A stretch of DNA of 32,019 bases from Candidatus Latescibacterota bacterium (GCA_021295675.1 JAGWBY010000017.1:1-32019), one strand, 5' to 3'. Shown: positions 22,673-31,685, counted from the first letter of the stretch. Translations and numbers: made by a program. Notes: a model not told the origin generated them from the sequence alone.

Positions 22673-25600
22673 GTGCAAATCATTCCGGGTGGCTATAGCG
22701 TAGCGCGTTCCACTCTTTGGCCTGTTGCGCTGTTGCTCGTCGCCTTTAGTGCCCTTGCAGAGTCTTTTGACGACCAGCATGTGACCGTCCTAGTCTTCAC
22801 CAAAACCGTTGGTTTCCGCCACGATTCCATTCCCGACGGCATTGCCGCTATCCAGACCTTGGGACGGGAAAACGGTTTTGCCGTCGAGGCTACCGAGGAT
22901 GCGGGGCGTTTTACCGACGAGGGGTTGGCATCGTATCGGGCGGTGATTTTTCTCAATACTACCGGCGATGTACTGGCCGCTGAGCAAGAGCGGGCTTTCG
23001 AGCGCTACATTCGCGGCGGCGGTGGTTTTGTCGGCATCCACTCCGCGGCTGATACCGAGTACGACTGGGCTTGGTACGGCGACTTGGTGGGGGCCTATTT
23101 CGATAGCCATCCGGCCATCCAACAGGCCCAGATCCAAGTGGCCGACCGGGTTCATCCGGCCACGGACCATTTGTCCGCCCGTTGGCAGCGGCGCGACGAG
23201 TGGTACAATTACCGCCGCAATCCCCGTGGGCGAGTTCACGTCTTGGCCACCTTGGACGAGGGCAGTTACAACGGCGGCAATCACGGTTTTGACCATCCCA
23301 TTGCTTGGTGCCACGACTACGACGGCGGCCGCTCTTGGTACACCGGCGGCGGCCACACCCGCGAAAGCTACGGCGAGCCTCTGTTCATACAGCATATCCT
23401 CGGCGGCATCGAGTACGCCACAGGAGTGACTGCGGCTGATTGCGGGGCCACGTTGGACACCAATTTTGCAAAGGTCGTCCTCGATGACGAGGCTGAAAAT
23501 CCCATTGATTTAGCCGTGGCTCCCGACGGGCGCGTGTTCTTTATCGAGCGCAAGGGGGAACTGAACGTCTATCGGCCCGATCTTGGATTGACTCGCTTGG
23601 CCGGACAGTTAGCGGTATCGACCGACTTTGAGGACGGTCTGCTGGGCATCGCCTTAGATCCAGATTTTGTCCGCAATAATTGGCTCTACCTGTTTTACTC
23701 GCCACACGGCGAAGAAGCCAAGCAGCATGTATCCCGCTTTGAGTTAAATGGCGACGAACTGGTCTTGGATTCCGAAGTCGTGTTGCTGGAGATTCCCACT
23801 CAGCGACGCGCGTGCTGTCATTCGGGCGGGGCGCTGGCGTTTGGCCCGGATGGTAGTCTGTACATCGGCGTCGGCGATAATACCAATCCCTTTGAGTCGG
23901 ATGGGTTCAGTCCGTTGGACGAGCGTCCGGACCGACGCGATTGGGACGCCCAGCGCACGGCGGCTAATAGTGCCGATCTGCGCGGCAAAATCCTGCGCAT
24001 TAAACCCCAAGACGACGGCAGCTACAGCATTCCCCCGGGCAATTTGTTCGCCGAGGCCGAAGAAGGCCGCCCCGAGATTTACGTCATGGGTGTGCGCAAT
24101 CCCTTCCGGCTGTCGATCGACCGCAAGAATGGCTGGCTCTACTGGGGCGATGTCGGACCCGACGCCCGCCAGGCCGATCCACAGCGGGGGCCGGTCGGCT
24201 TGGACGAATGGAATCAGGCGCGGGCGGCGGGCAATTTTGGCTGGCCCTACTGCATTGGCGACAACCAGCCCTACGTGGCCTACGATTTTGCCACTGAAAG
24301 CTCCGGTACGTCTTTCGATTGCGGGGCGTTGAGGAACCTGTCGCCCAACAACACGGGCCTGCAATCGCTGCCTCCGGCGCAGGCGGCGTGGGTTTGGTAT
24401 CCGTATGGTACTTCGTCCTCGTTTCCCGAAATCATCGCCGACAGCGGCCGCACGGCGCTGGCTGGCCCGGTGTATTACTATGATGCCGCGGCGGGTAGCA
24501 AGAAGCTACCGGCGTACTACGATGGCACGCTCTTTATGTACGAGTGGGCGAGCAATTGGATTAAAGAAGTCAAGCTGGACGAGGACGGGAACATCCTCAA
24601 GATCAATCCCTTTTTGGCCAGCATGGAATTCATCCGTCCCATCTCCATGCAGTTCGGTCCCGACGGATCGCTGTACGTGTTGGAGTGGGGCAGCGGCTTT
24701 TGGGGCGACAACGACGACGCCCGCGTGGTGCGGATTGACTACGTGCTGGGTACGCGAGCGCCGGTGCCCCGCATTGAAGCTGAGCCTACCAATGGGGCTG
24801 CGCCGTTGGAGGTGCATTTCTCGGGCCGCAATTCCTTTGATCCCGATCCGGGGTCGGTGCTAGACTTTGCCTGGGATTTTACCGGCGATGGCGAGATTGA
24901 CGCGACGGGGTCAGAGGTCGTCTTCATCTACGATGTAAGCGGCGACTATGTTGCTCAGCTAACGGTCTCCGACGTCGAGGGCAACCAAGGCGTGGCGCAA
25001 GTGCAGATCTCGGTCGGCAATACCGTCCCCGAGGTGGAGATCGTGCGGCCTCCAGACGGCGGGTTTTTTAGCTGGGGAGAAGTCGTCGATTTTGAAGTCT
25101 GGGCCTTTGATCCAGAAGACGGGACCGCTGACTGCGCTCGAGTGGTATTGCAAGCGTTTATCGGCCACGACGAACACAGCCACCCCCTTGAGGAATACGG
25201 CGTTTGCAGCGGTAGTTTTCAGACCGAGTCAGGGCACGGTGGCGATGGCGACGATTTGTTTTATACGGTCGAGGCGCGCTATACAGACCTAGGTACGGAG
25301 TCGGTGGCTCCTTTGACTGGTAGGGTAGGCCATATTCTGCAACCCAAGCGCAAGCAGGCCGAGCACTATACGCGCCAGAGTGGAGTGCTGTTAGAAATGA
25401 CTGGAGACGAAGCTGGCGGCGGACAGAATATCGGCTTTATCGCCCACGGCGACTGGGTTTCCTTTGCGCCCATGAACTTAGAGGGCATTGAGTCGCTCAA
25501 CTATCGGGTGGCTTCGGCTGGGCTGGGAGGGCGCATCGAAGTGCGCGTTGATTCGCTGAAGGGGCCGCCGATTAGCGCGGTGCGCGTGAGCAGTACGGGC

Positions 25601-26062
25601 GACTGGCAGGTTTACACCGACTTGGCGGCACCTATTGCGGACCCGGGCGGTACCCACGAGTTGTTTTTCGTCTTTATACGCAATCCGGGTGACGACGGCT
25701 TGTTCAATATCAATTGGATTGATTTCCAGGGCCAGGGGGTGTCCCGTCCCCCAGCTACCGCAGTGGAGGCTGAGTCGCGTCAAGAAGGGGCGTTGCCCGG
25801 TCAGGCCGTTCTGTACCCGCCCTATCCCAATCCCTTTAACCCGACGGTCCAGATTCGCTTTGTGCTTCCCGGACGCATGGGAGTGCGGTTGGAGGTTTTC
25901 GATATCTTAGGGCAGCGGGTGGACGTCGTGGTCAACGAGGTGCTGGACGCCGGAAGCCACGCGGTGCGGTTTGATAGAGCCGATCTGGCGAGTGGGGTCT
26001 ATATCGCGCGTTTGGCGACGGCGGGTGGGGACTTGGTGCGGCGGATGGTGTTGTTGCGTTAG
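22673..26062 (+). CDS. Secreted multidomain ThuA / PQQ-type sugar dehydrogenase / PKD / CBM6 protein with PNPFNP tail
   Basis: 1129 residues from GTG 22673, which has AGGAGG at 22660-22665 seven bases ahead and opens the signal peptide ending AFSALAES; an upstream ATG (22637) lies in a repeat. Domains in order: ThuA-like (about 25-260; VLVFTKTVGFRHDSIPDGI, GGGGFVGIHSAADTEYDW, HPIAWCHDY); glucose/sorbosone dehydrogenase propeller (about 263-690; NPIDLAVAPDGRVFFIER, GLLGIALDPDF, CCHSGGALAFGPDGSLYIG, NPFRLSIDRKNGWLYWGDVG); PKD (about 695-780; FAWDFTGDGEIDATGSE); a linker; CBM6-like (about 893-1022); and a T9SS/FlgD-type tail from YPNPFNPTVQIRF to the end. It likely oxidises or binds sugars at the cell surface. 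ThuA-dehydrogenase-PKD-CBM6 order is known from several environmental phyla; substrate unknown. Confidence 0.9.
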   Translation: MQIIPGGYSVARSTLWPVALLLVAFSALAESFDDQHVTVLVFTKTVGFRHDSIPDGIAAIQTLGRENGFAVEATEDAGRFTDEGLASYRAVIFLNTTGDVLAAEQERAFERYIRGGGGFVGIHSAADTEYDWAWYGDLVGAYFDSHPAIQQAQIQVADRVHPATDHLSARWQRRDEWYNYRRNPRGRVHVLATLDEGSYNGGNHGFDHPIAWCHDYDGGRSWYTGGGHTRESYGEPLFIQHILGGIEYATGVTAADCGATLDTNFAKVVLDDEAENPIDLAVAPDGRVFFIERKGELNVYRPDLGLTRLAGQLAVSTDFEDGLLGIALDPDFVRNNWLYLFYSPHGEEAKQHVSRFELNGDELVLDSEVVLLEIPTQRRACCHSGGALAFGPDGSLYIGVGDNTNPFESDGFSPLDERPDRRDWDAQRTAANSADLRGKILRIKPQDDGSYSIPPGNLFAEAEEGRPEIYVMGVRNPFRLSIDRKNGWLYWGDVGPDARQADPQRGPVGLDEWNQARAAGNFGWPYCIGDNQPYVAYDFATESSGTSFDCGALRNLSPNNTGLQSLPPAQAAWVWYPYGTSSSFPEIIADSGRTALAGPVYYYDAAAGSKKLPAYYDGTLFMYEWASNWIKEVKLDEDGNILKINPFLASMEFIRPISMQFGPDGSLYVLEWGSGFWGDNDDARVVRIDYVLGTRAPVPRIEAEPTNGAAPLEVHFSGRNSFDPDPGSVLDFAWDFTGDGEIDATGSEVVFIYDVSGDYVAQLTVSDVEGNQGVAQVQISVGNTVPEVEIVRPPDGGFFSWGEVVDFEVWAFDPEDGTADCARVVLQAFIGHDEHSHPLEEYGVCSGSFQTESGHGGDGDDLFYTVEARYTDLGTESVAPLTGRVGHILQPKRKQAEHYTRQSGVLLEMTGDEAGGGQNIGFIAHGDWVSFAPMNLEGIESLNYRVASAGLGGRIEVRVDSLKGPPISAVRVSSTGDWQVYTDLAAPIADPGGTHELFFVFIRNPGDDGLFNINWIDFQGQGVSRPPATAVEAESRQEGALPGQAVLYPPYPNPFNPTVQIRFVLPGRMGVRLEVFDILGQRVDVVVNEVLDAGSHAVRFDRADLASGVYIARLATAGGDLVRRMVLLR

Positions 26063-26075
26063 CTGCGGAATAGGC

Positions 26076-26477
26076 TCAACGGATGCCGATGGTTTCGACG
26101 CCGTTTTCCTTGAGCAGATCGAGTACGTCGATCACATCCCGGTACGGGACTTCCCCCGATCCCGTAAACACGACCCGACGCTCCACATCGGCTTCAGGCG
26201 GAAAGAGTTCCTTCAGCCTGGCTGGCAGTTCTTCCTCGCTCACCTTTTTATCGTTGATCAGGATTTCGCTCTCGGCCGTGAGAACGACCCTCGGATCTTG
26301 GCGAACTTGCCCCGAAGCGACCCCACCCGCCTGGGGCAATTGGGTCGCCAAGGTTTGCAGAATAATCGGGGTGATCACCAAGAAGCCCAGCAGCAGGGAA
26401 AGGGATACGTCTGCTAGGGGGGTCGCGTTCATAGACGATTCTCCCCGGGCGAATTTTCTTCTGTGTCGTCGCGCCAT
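26076..26477 (-). CDS. exbD: ExbD/TolR-family motor protein (second copy)
   Basis: 133 residues: a basic cytoplasmic N-terminus (MARRHRRKFARGES), one membrane helix (ATPLADVSLSLLLGFLVITP) carrying the conserved motor Asp at residue 23, and a periplasmic domain ending VPYRDVIDVLDLLKENGVETIGI. ExbD works with ExbB to turn proton flow into mechanical energy for TonB-dependent uptake or other envelope tasks. It starts one base after the stop of the first exbD, so the two are co-translated. Its 3' end faces that of the 1129-residue protein gene only 13 bases away. Confidence 0.9.
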   Translation of the reverse strand: MARRHRRKFARGESSMNATPLADVSLSLLLGFLVITPIILQTLATQLPQAGGVASGQVRQDPRVVLTAESEILINDKKVSEEELPARLKELFPPEADVERRVVFTGSGEVPYRDVIDVLDLLKENGVETIGIR

Positions 26478-26478
26478 G

Positions 26479-26907
26479 TTACGGTTTCTTGACCATTAAA
26501 TCCACCCCCGGTGCCCCGATCTCCTGACATATTTCCATCAAGTCGAGTATTTCGCGATAGGGTAGATTCTTGGAGCCCTTGACGATGATGGGCTCGCCCT
26601 CTTTGCCGTGATAGGCTCTGGCTAGTTCGCGTTTGAGGTCGGTCCGCGTCACTTGGTGCAAATTGATGTACAGGGAGCCGTCTTCCTGAATGGAGAGAAT
26701 CAAACTCTCTGCGCCGAGTTGCTCGACGATCTCTTGGGCATTGCGGGCTTCGGGTGTCTCTACCAAGATGCCCTCTTGAATCAGCGGCATGACCACCATG
26801 AAGACAATCAACAGCACCAGCGCCACATTGACGATGGGGGTGATATCGGGCATGGGACTGCGCCGCACTTCGGCGTGGCGAGTTCGGCGCTTGCTGCGTC
26901 TGGCCAT
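26479..26907 (-). CDS. exbD: ExbD/TolR-family protein with Asn in place of the motor Asp (first copy)
   Basis: 142 residues. Layout as for ExbD: basic start (MARRSKRRTRH), a single membrane helix (ITPIVNVALVLLIVFMVVMP) and a periplasmic domain with PYREILDLMEICQEIGAPG near the end. In the helix, the position of the proton-carrying Asp (usual T-P-L-I-D-V) is Asn27 (T-P-I-V-N-V), whereas the second copy keeps Asp. A mixed ExbD dimer with one active and one structural subunit is therefore possible. It lies 8 bases after exbB. Family assignment is firm; loss of proton coupling in this subunit is inference. Confidence 0.88.
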   Translation of the reverse strand: MARRSKRRTRHAEVRRSPMPDITPIVNVALVLLIVFMVVMPLIQEGILVETPEARNAQEIVEQLGAESLILSIQEDGSLYINLHQVTRTDLKRELARAYHGKEGEPIIVKGSKNLPYREILDLMEICQEIGAPGVDLMVKKP

Positions 26908-26915
26908 GGTTGTTG

Positions 26916-27588
26916 CTAGGGTGCGCGATGGGCCTTGAGTGCGCGGCGCACCACGCGGCCGACGATGCGGGCTGCGTTGTTTTCCAGCCCGAGAGACATC
27001 GCTTCAATGCGGTTGGTAAAAAAATTGTACGCCCACAGCGCGGGCATGGCGACAAACAGGCCGATGACCGTGGTGACTAGGGCTTCGGAGATCCCGCCCG
27101 ATACCTCGGCTAGGCCCCCGCCGCCTGTGGTGGCAATGCCGCGAAAAGCGGCAATCAACCCAGTCACCGTGCCAAAAAGCCCCAAGAAGGGCGCGACCCC
27201 GACAATGGTGCCCATGCCGGAGAGCCGGACTCGCAGATTGGCGACTACGCTGTCCATAGAGCGGCCGAGCGCATCGTCCACGGCCTCCAGCACCACGGCA
27301 TCGTCCTGTCCTTCCTCCGCCAATAGCTCGTATTCCGACAGCGAGGGAGCAGTGTCCGTCTTGCTCGGCTTGGCGGGCGCATTCCTGTACAGCTTTGACT
27401 TCCCCCAGCATCAGGCCGCCCTCCTCAATTTCACGGGCAAAAGCAGCCGAACGCTGCCTAGTCCAGCGCAAAGTCAGGCCGCGGTCCACCATGACCGCAT
27501 AGGAATAAATGGACAAGCCGGCCAGGATCACCACCACGGCCTTGCCAGTGAAGGCCATGGAGTACCAAAGTTCGCTCACGAGATCCAC
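26916..27588 (-). CDS. exbB: ExbB/TolQ/MotA-family motor protein, frame broken near 27340-27406
   Basis: Two frames make one protein of about 223 residues. The first starts at GTG 27588 with a membrane helix (MAFTGKAVVVILAGLSIYSYAVMVDR) and a cytoplasmic helix (WTRQRSAAFAREIEE). The second carries SEYELLAEEGQDDAVVLEAVDDAL and the two conserved helices (MGTIVGVAPFLGLFGTVTGLIAAF and EALVTTVIGLFVAMPALWAYNFF), the MotA/TolQ/ExbB signature. The switch lies in the cytoplasmic loop: either one extra G in a G5 run (27402-27406) or a lost short repeat near CAAGCC further on. The first frame runs on without family similarity. It follows the sulfatase-like gene by 9 bases and is followed by two exbD genes, an ExbB-ExbD-ExbD module. 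Confidence 0.8.
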
Positions 27589-27597
27589 GAATTTAAA

Positions 27598-29486
27598 TTA
27601 TCCCTCCAGATACAATCTGCGAATTCGCATGGCCCCATATATATCGTTGCGCACCGATGTTGCTTTGCGGATGACGAAGCGGCTGTCGGCCTCAATAGTC
27701 AGATAAAAAAAGGCGCTCTGCTGCAAAAAGGCGGGCAGCGCCGCTTCGAACCGATAGGGCCCGATCCCATTGAGCGCCCAAACTCCGCTGGGTTGCTCAT
27801 TGAATTTAACTTCGATCTGGGTCGGATTATCAGCCCCTCCCATAGACCACCCGTTGCCCAACGGGCTGGTTGGGCAGGAGAAAAGTAGCCTGCCGATCAA
27901 ACCAGACCCCGGCCGAATCCCGCTGGCCCACCCTGTCGCTGTACCCGCCAATGACTTGACCCCAGGTGACTTGGCCGCGAAAGAAATCGATCGCATGGGA
28001 AAACCTGCCCAGGTCCTCCTCGTCGCCAAAGGGGCCGAATTTTTCCAAGCGGACCGGCTGCATGGGGAAAAACTCCTTCGCCGGCCTTTGCAACCCGGCT
28101 CGCCCTGTAATGTAACCCAAGGCTCGCAACTCCTGCAATTTTTGCTCTGTCAACTGCAAGCTGCAAGTTGCCGTTGTAGTACTGGCGGATTTTGCCGTAG
28201 AGCTGGGCGGCGATTTCCGGCTGCTCGGCAAAGCGGTCGCGAAGTTCGCCTGGATCTTCTTTTAAATGGTAGAGTTCCTTGGTGTCCCGCAGGCGATCGA
28301 GCAGCAGCTTCCACTCCCCTTCCCGGTAGGTTTGGATCAAGGTGCTAAAAGGCCGGTTGGCCATGAAGGTCCCCTCTGTATAAATGCTTTCGGAGGCCGC
28401 ACTCGGCGCGTCGGATGCGAGCAAAGACCAGCGCTCCTGCCCCTGCACGGCCGGAGCAATTTGCCAATTGAGCCGGGCCAGCAGGGTGGGCAGGATATCG
28501 ACGGCATTGACCAGATTGTCAACTCGCAGACCGGCGATGTTGGGGTGCAGCGGATCGCTGATAATAAAGGGGATGTGCAGGCCGACCTGATAGCCTGAAT
28601 TACCGTGTCCGAAATAGCCGTGCTCGAGAAACTGCTCCCCGTGATCCGAGGTCACCACGATGATCGTCCGCTCATCGATCCCTTGGGCGGCGAGCAGGTC
28701 GAGCAGGGTTCCCAAGTGCTCGTCCCAGTAGGAAATGGATGCGTCGTAGAGCTGGACGTAGTCGGCAAAATAAGCCGCGATCTGCTCGGGCTCCACAGTC
28801 TGATCCCGCCATCCCTGCGCCGCCTCCCACCAGGCCTGCATGACGAAACTGTCGAGCTGGAGGGTGTCTTGCATGTCGTAGGCAAAGTTCGCTGGATCGG
28901 CGAAGCGGCCGTGGTATTCTTGGGGAATCCGGTGGGGATCGTGGACATCGAGAAAATGCAGGTACGCGAAAAAGGGCTCGTCGGTCTGCTGTTCAATGAA
29001 GGCGGATGCCGCGGCGACCAATTCCGCGGCCGAGGCCCTGTTCTTTTCAAAGTAGTGGTCAAATCCTTGGTGCATCTGGTACTTCTCGCCGGCCAAGCCA
29101 TTGGCGATAAATCCCGCGGTGATATATCCTTGCCGCTGGAAGATTTCGGCCATGGTGGTGTGGCTTTCGGCGAGAACGTAGTGCGAGTTGAGATAGCCGT
29201 GCGCTAGCGGGTACTGCCCCGTGAACAAGGAGGCCGTGGAAGCCGGGGTATAGTCCGAAGGAGCGTAACACTGGGTGAAGACCGCGCCGCGGCGGGCTAG
29301 TCCTTCGAGGAATGGGGCCGTGTCCCGGTGGTACCCGTAGCACTTGAGGTGGTCGGCGCGCAACGTGTCAACCAGCAATACCACGACATTGGGCTTTTGC
29401 CGGAGTTCACCGCATCCCGTGTGGATACTGATGGTTGCCAGCAGCCCAATGCAGACGATGAAAAACCCCTTTGACTGGTTGCTCAT
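27598..29486 (-). pseudogene. Sulfatase/alkaline-phosphatase-superfamily lipoprotein with two frame breaks
   Basis: About 625 residues if joined. Start ATG 29486; lipobox IHTGC (Cys25). Sulfatase fold: PNVVVLLVDTLRADHLKCYG with metal Asp40, then YTPASTASLFTGQYP. Here the nucleophile position is Thr80, not the Cys or Ser that becomes formylglycine, and the Arg of CxPSR is absent, so it belongs with Thr-type members (phosphoethanolamine-transferase or phosphodiesterase-like). TSDHGEQF carries further metal ligands. A 7-bp tandem duplication (28154-28167) breaks the frame just before LQLTEQKLQELRALGYI; a second break at about 27834-27842 precedes GGADNPTQIEVKF and a beta-rich C-terminal domain ending RRLYLEG. 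The catalytic part (first ~445 residues) is uninterrupted and may still be made. First gene of the unit with exbB and two exbD. Confidence 0.75.
28154..28167 (-). repeat. 7-bp tandem duplication that breaks the sulfatase frame
   Basis: CTGCAAG CTGCAAG on the plus strand (CTTGCAG twice on the coding strand). Removing one copy gives the coding order N-L-Q-L-T-E-Q-K-L-Q-E-L and restores the usual sulfatase-tail motif. Confidence 0.75.
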
Positions 29487-29519
29487 AGTTTGGCCGAAAC
29501 TGAAGTGCGCCCCTGCATT

Positions 29520-29556
29520 TGTCAACCTTGACGCAGCTAATCAACGCGCCTATTGT
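29520..29556. promoter_or_regulatory. Divergent promoters with back-to-back -35 boxes
   Basis: Plus strand: TTGACG (29528-29533), 17 bases, TATTGT (29551-29556), leading to the lipoprotein at 29607. Minus strand: TTGACA (29525-29520) faces the sulfatase gene, but its -10 (CAGTTT) is poor. The two -35 boxes form the palindrome GTCAACCTTGAC (29521-29532), a possible shared regulator site. Confidence 0.45.
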
Positions 29557-29606
29557 TGCACCGATTCGGCGATAAGGCATTGAGCAACACAGAGAACAAT
29601 TCCCCT

Positions 29607-30095
29607 ATGAAAAGGTCCGGCTTTTACCCGTTGGCCACGGTCCTGCTCCTCGGCCTAGCCTGCGCCCCGGAAGAACCCCTAGACGCCCACGCCCTGCTGG
29701 CCAGCACTCCCTCGGCGGTGCAGGTGCGCTTGGGGGAACCTAAGCAGTACAGAGAGGAAACAGAAAAGCACGTGGGTTTTATGCGTTGGGAGGACATTGG
29801 GGGAGTGAAACTTTTCGCGGCCATCAAGCAGGGCAAAATTGTCTATGTCACGTATAATTTCGCCGCCATGGAGCCCTTTGACGAAGCCGAGGCTTTTCGC
29901 ACCATTGGCCTTGACCCTCCGCAGAACGAGCCGGAAAAGATAGACAACAGTCAGGCGAAACGCTGGCGTCCCTTTGGGGAATACGCTCGGTTGACTGTAA
30001 ACCCGGCGACCAAGCTGATTTCAGTTGGTGCCCATCCCTTTGTCGACTTCCCCGAGGACCGGGAGTATGCGGCTAAATCTCTGCCGGCACAGTGA
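29607..30095 (+). CDS. Small lipoprotein of unknown function
   Basis: 162 residues from ATG 29607 (MKRSGFYPLATVLLLGLACAPEEP), with lipobox LGLAC; a longer frame from 29553 would put 18 polar residues ahead of the signal. The mature part has VQVRLGEPKQYREETEKHVGFMRWED, then VKLFAAIKQGKIVYVTYNF and WRPFGEYARLTVNP, an alpha/beta pattern with strands around 'VKLFAAI' and 'KIVYVTY'. I recognise no family. It is expressed from the promoter at 29528-29556 and overlaps the next lipoprotein gene by 29 bases, so the two likely act together at the membrane. Confidence 0.65.
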   Translation: MKRSGFYPLATVLLLGLACAPEEPLDAHALLASTPSAVQVRLGEPKQYREETEKHVGFMRWEDIGGVKLFAAIKQGKIVYVTYNFAAMEPFDEAEAFRTIGLDPPQNEPEKIDNSQAKRWRPFGEYARLTVNPATKLISVGAHPFVDFPEDREYAAKSLPAQ

Positions 30096-31612
30096 CCGGC
30101 CGCATGATCTCTGGACTTATCGACTCTTTCTCGCGCTAGCAGTCCTCTCGCTCAGCGGCTGCGCCGACGAGGAATACGAGCTGGCATCCGCACGCCAAGA
30201 TCAGTTGCGCGCCCGCTATGGCTCCGGTCCGCGGTCGGCCCTGCCGCTCGGTGCTATAGAGGTGGCCATACGGGAAGGTCGAGCCGATCCCGAAATGTAC
30301 TGCGATCTGGCCGCGGTCTTGGCCCAGCAGGCCGAATACGCCCGCGCTGTGGCGCTCTACCAAGCCGCCTTGGAAAAGCCCACTTTGGCTTGGGACAGGT
30401 GTACGCGCGGATCGGCAAGTACAACGACGCCATCCAGCACTGGCGGCAAAGCGCGGCCCTAGCCCCGGAATTCGCCGAGGCCCACTTTCGCGTCGGGGTG
30501 GCATACGCGCGGCGCGCACCCACGGCCACGGATAAACCCACCAATCTCAGCTACACCGATCTCGACACGGCCATTGCCTCCCTGAGCAGGGCCGTGGATC
30601 TCGAGCCGATCAATGCCCATTTCCACTACAACCTCGGCCGCACCTATGAATTGCGCAATCTATCCGCCCAAGCTGCAACTGCGTACAGACACTCCCTAGA
30701 ACTCGATACAGGTCTAGCGACAGCGCATCGCCGCTTGGGGGCCATCTATCTGGAAAAAGGCGACTTGGACAGCGCGGCCGTCTCATTGCGGGCGGCCGTC
30801 GGGCTCGACTCCACGGATGCCGAAGCGTTCTACAACTTGGGGAGGGTGCTGGATCGACGGGGATCGCCCGCCAGAGCTGTGGGCTCGAACCGCGCTACCG
30901 GCAGGCGTACTACAACTTGGCTAGATCCTACCAACTCTTGGGCCGCGCCGCGGCCAGCCAGCGCGCTCAGGAGCGCTTTGTCGCGCTCGAAGAAGGCGAG
31001 CAAGACTCGCTCTATATGGCCCAATTGCGGGTCCAGCGGCAACCCGAAAAAGCCATAGAGCGCCGCGCCTTGGCCGTGGCCTATGCCGAAGCTGGCCAGT
31101 ACGATCGGGCCATCGACGAGTTCAAAAAAGCCTTGGCCCTCGAACCGGGCATGGTTGGGATCCACGCCGATTTAGGCTTGGTCTACGACCGGCAGGGGCG
31201 GACGGACAAAGCCATTGCCGCCCTAGAACAGGCCGTGGCCCTAGCCCCGGATTCGGCGCGCTTCCACCTGCGCTTGGGTCAGGCCCATGCCAAGGCTGGA
31301 GGCGATGAGCGGGCCACCGCGGCCTTTGCCAAGGCTCTGGTCCTCGAGCCTAGTTGGACCAAGGCGAAATTCGAACTGGGCATGCTCCACGTGCGCGGGC
31401 TGCGCCCCGCTCAAGCCGTGCCGCTCTTTGAGCAAGTCTTAGCAACCGACCCCGGGCACGTCCACGCCCGTTTTGGACTCGGTTTGGCCTGGATTGATTT
31501 GCAGCGCTACTTAGAAGCCGAGGCCGCCTTTGAACAGGTACTCGCATCGCAGCCCGATTATCCGCGCATCCGGTCTTTTCTCGAATTGGTCCGTTCTAAG
31601 CAGATCCGGTAG
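30067..31612 (+). pseudogene. TPR-repeat lipoprotein with two frame breaks
   Basis: Joined length about 510 residues. Start ATG 30067 has GAGG about 8 bases upstream and leads into LFLALAVLSLSGCADEE (lipobox SLSGC). TPR repeats fill the rest, e.g. YARAVALYQAALEKP, GKYNDAIQHWRQSAALAPEF, AEAFYNLGRVLDRRGSPA, QYDRAIDEFKKALALEPG. The first break (about 30382-30392) joins PTLA to LGQVYARIGKY; the second (about 30880-30890) joins RGSPARA to GLEPRYRQAYYNLA. At both joints the 34-residue TPR spacing is short (by a few residues and by about 8), so small deletions rather than single-base slips are likely. Resembles the TPR lipoprotein at 5009. Each frame alone encodes part of a TPR solenoid; the full product is probably lost. 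Confidence 0.7.
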
Positions 31613-31656
31613 ACGAGTTGCACCAACGGGGACCTTGCAGGGGCTGAGTTTTTACT

Positions 31657-31685
31657 TTGACATATCTCTTCAATTTTTATATAGT
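31657..31685 (+). promoter_or_regulatory. Strong sigma-70-type promoter
   Basis: TTGACA (31657-31662), exact consensus, 17-base spacer, TATAGT (31680-31685). The predicted start near 31692 gives a leader of about 110 bases to ATG 31802. It begins 45 bases after the TPR gene stop. Confidence 0.7.

Noticed and set aside
26935..27888. A 317-codon plus-strand open frame across exbB and the sulfatase end
   Set aside because: Antisense to the ExbB signature helices and the sulfatase tail; no recognisable motif. The minus-strand reading is clearly the coding one.
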